Shown here in pieces: positions 23,925 through 25,148 of a DNA stretch of 25,148 nt. The position numbers and the translations under genes are program-made. Source of the stretch: Candidatus Cloacimonadota bacterium. Lineage in GTDB: Bacteria; Cloacimonadota; Cloacimonadia; Cloacimonadales; TCS61. Under the pieces are notes generated by a model, which worked only from the letters and a program-made list of their open reading frames with translations, did not search any database and had not been told where the DNA came from. Each line of letters starts with the position of its first letter. The stretch's first letter is position 1. The stretch lies in NCBI GenBank assembly GCA_029932755.1, contig JAOZPK010000015.1, positions 1-25,148 on the forward strand. Direction: 5' to 3'.

Positions 23925-24862
23925 AATTTTTTCTTTTTGATCTTGAAAAACAATCCTCGATCAAGATGTTCAGATTCTATTTTCTTGCTGTCGATCAGTT
24001 CGCTCAAATATTTATTCAATTCATTCAAATGAATATCCAAAATTTCAGTTAGATCTATATCGGTACATGGTCTTCTCTTAATGGTTTCCAAAATTTGTTC
24101 TTCAATATTTTTATTGAAACTTTGTATTTGTTTTCTTGTCTCAGCTTTAGCAATTATTTCTATGGGAAGTGGTTCAAAAAATTCTTTGATTTTTTTAAGT
24201 TCTTCTTTAGTAACAGCTTTGACAAAATCTTCTGTTCCGGGCCTGTCAAGCGTGTTTAATTGAATTAGGTCAGGCTGTATTTTCGTAGCAATTTCTTTTA
24301 GTAAGGTCAATTCTTCTTTTGTATTATTTAAGTTTGGAACGAAGAAAATTTCCAAATATATTTTACCCTTAAATTCTTTTCCTAATTTAATTAATCCTTC
24401 AACAATTTTATCATTATTCAAGTTTTTATTCGGGCGGTTTATTTTAAGAAATGAATCTCTTGAAACTGCATCTAAAGAAGGAAGTAAAACATCAGCACGA
24501 GCTACTTCCAATCGTACTTTATCATCCCAGAAGAGTGTTCCATTGGTAATTACAGCAACTTTGTATTCCGAATAATTATCTTTTATAAAATTAATTACTC
24601 TGCCTAAACCGCTGTTTAATGTAGGTTCCCCTTGCCCCGAAAAAGTTACGAAATCAAGTTCGGGTTTTTGGTCGAGATAATCTTTAAGCTCGTCTATCAC
24701 TTCATTTACGGGAATATATTCTTTTCTCTCAATTGTCAGATTGGTGGTTCTACCTACTTCACAATAGATACAATTTAAGCTGCAAACTTTGTGTGGAACC
24801 AAATCTACTCCAAGTGATATTCCTAACCTTCGGGATGGTACAGGACCAAATAAATATTTCAT
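23921..24862 (-). CDS. Radical SAM protein (COG0731-like)
   Basis: A 313-aa enzyme that should bind a [4Fe-4S] cluster and cleave S-adenosylmethionine. The cluster motif is CSLNCIYC (C27, C31, C34). The N-terminal FGPVPSRRLGISLGVDLVPHKV is typical of the COG0731 group related to wybutosine-type Fe-S oxidoreductases. FSGQGEPTLN (about 94-103) is the SAM-binding GGE-like motif, and SLDAVSRDSFLKINRP follows in the barrel. The C-terminal 60 residues look like a winged helix (ILETIKRRPCTDIDLTEIL), a common partner in this group. The substrate is unknown. GAGG lies 8 nt before the ATG. It is 21 bp after the Cys-rich gene and overlaps the DUF364 gene. Confidence 0.9.
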   Translation of the reverse strand: MKYLFGPVPSRRLGISLGVDLVPHKVCSLNCIYCEVGRTTNLTIERKEYIPVNEVIDELKDYLDQKPELDFVTFSGQGEPTLNSGLGRVINFIKDNYSEYKVAVITNGTLFWDDKVRLEVARADVLLPSLDAVSRDSFLKINRPNKNLNNDKIVEGLIKLGKEFKGKIYLEIFFVPNLNNTKEELTLLKEIATKIQPDLIQLNTLDRPGTEDFVKAVTKEELKKIKEFFEPLPIEIIAKAETRKQIQSFNKNIEEQILETIKRRPCTDIDLTEILDIHLNELNKYLSELIDSKKIESEHLDRGLFFKIKKKKL

Positions 24863-24883
24863 TTTTCTTTCCTCAATTTTTTC

Positions 24884-25081
24884 TTACAAATTATTATCAA
24901 TCGTCCCATCCGGCAACATATTATCGGGATGATAAACTCCACTTTCTTCCTTCTGATAACGTACACATTTTTTCCAATTTCCGTAACAATATTTTTCTAC
25001 CCATTTTTTATCCAATTTACCTTGCTCAAAAAAAAATTTCATTGGGCAACAGCAATACCATTTGCACTCTTTTTTATCCAT
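24884..25081 (-). CDS. Small conserved Cys-rich protein
   Basis: A 65-aa protein with six cysteines: C6, C10, C11, C12, C32 and C39, in CKWYCCCPMKFF and YCYGNWKKCVRYQ, followed by HPDNMLPDG. I recall the pattern CxxxCPMKxFxExGxLDxxWVExYC...CVRY...MLPDG from small unnamed proteins in other anaerobes, so it is likely a real metal- or Fe-S-binding family of unknown role. It lies between map and the radical SAM gene, 21 bp upstream of the latter. No clear Shine-Dalgarno precedes the ATG; the map stop codon is only 6 bp upstream, so re-initiation is possible. Confidence 0.8.
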   Translation of the reverse strand: MDKKECKWYCCCPMKFFFEQGKLDKKWVEKYCYGNWKKCVRYQKEESGVYHPDNMLPDGTIDNNL

Positions 25082-25087
25082 ATTAAC

Positions 25088-25148
25088 TTATATTTTTGTT
25101 AGAATTTCAGCACCATCATTTGTCACTAAAATTGTATGTTCAAACTGT
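25088..25148 (-). CDS. map: Methionine aminopeptidase, C-terminal end only
   Basis: The last 19 codons plus stop run off the window edge. The readable peptide QFEHTILVTNDGAEILTKI matches the C-terminus of type I methionine aminopeptidase, where the Glu of the FEHT motif is a metal ligand and xVTxDGxExLT follows. The enzyme removes the initiator Met from new proteins. The stop codon is at 25088-25090, 6 bp before the Cys-rich gene, so map is probably the upstream member of that operon. Confidence 0.82.
   Translation of the reverse strand, partial: QFEHTILVTNDGAEILTKI

Noticed and set aside
1..25148. Mobile elements, prophage, CRISPR array, tRNA or rRNA
   Set aside because: No transposase, integrase, phage gene, regularly spaced repeats or RNA gene sequence was recognised on either strand.

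Overview
The window is AT-rich (about one third G+C by eye), gene-dense, bacterial chromosomal DNA. The best guess is an uncultured anaerobe of the FCB group, most like Cloacimonadota. The signs are a secreted protein ending in a PNPFNPST-type secretion/sorting domain (FlgD-Ig-like), a LolC/E-type lipoprotein permease (Gram-negative envelope), an adenosylcobalamin-dependent ribonucleotide reductase, MEP-pathway isoprenoid genes, and short dispersed repeats of the kind common in such genomes. The taxonomic call is an inference from protein style. I see no phage, transposase, CRISPR, tRNA or rRNA.

Layout. 1-5922 (+): the 3' part of a LolC/E permease, a 329-bp spacer rich in repeats, the class II ribonucleotide reductase nrdJ with a clear terminator, then a secreted multidomain endonuclease/exonuclease/phosphatase protein. 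5923-7269 (-): an allantoinase/dihydroorotase-like cyclic amidohydrolase whose stop codon abuts that of the nuclease. 7431-10290 (+): an unrecognised 270-aa protein one base upstream of urocanate hydratase (hutU). 10486-10686 (+): a cold-shock protein with a foldable leader and a strong terminator. 10738-16648 (-): an operon ispD > glmS-like > ispF > U32 protein, joined partly by ATGA overlaps. 16793-18151 (-): a flavin disulfide-reductase-family enzyme. 18235-21103 (-): diaminopropionate ammonia-lyase, an MFS transporter and a small membrane protein with a CxxC...CxxxH motif. 21203-22231 (-): a 10-TM ArsP_2-type metal exporter. 22355-25148 (-): a tightly packed set running map (C-terminal end only) > Cys-rich 65-aa protein > radical SAM protein > DUF4213/DUF364 protein > DUF89 protein, closed by a terminator at 22273-22309.

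How the genes fit together. Several cassettes suit amino-acid and nitrogen catabolism (hutU, dpaL with its transporter, the cyclic amidohydrolase). The ispD-glmS-ispF operon couples isoprenoid and amino-sugar precursor supply for the envelope. The right end is rich in proteins of metal-related families (radical SAM, DUF364, DUF89, Cys-rich protein, methionine aminopeptidase, metal exporter); a shared pathway there is only a hypothesis.

The points most worth a second look are: an oversized GlmS whose nucleophile cysteine is at residue 22 behind a 21-residue extension; the radical SAM-DUF364-DUF89 operon, in which a palindromic repeat is at once the C-terminal codons of one gene and the ribosome-binding site of the next; the unknown gene tightly coupled to hutU; and the cold-shock leader with mutually exclusive pairings.
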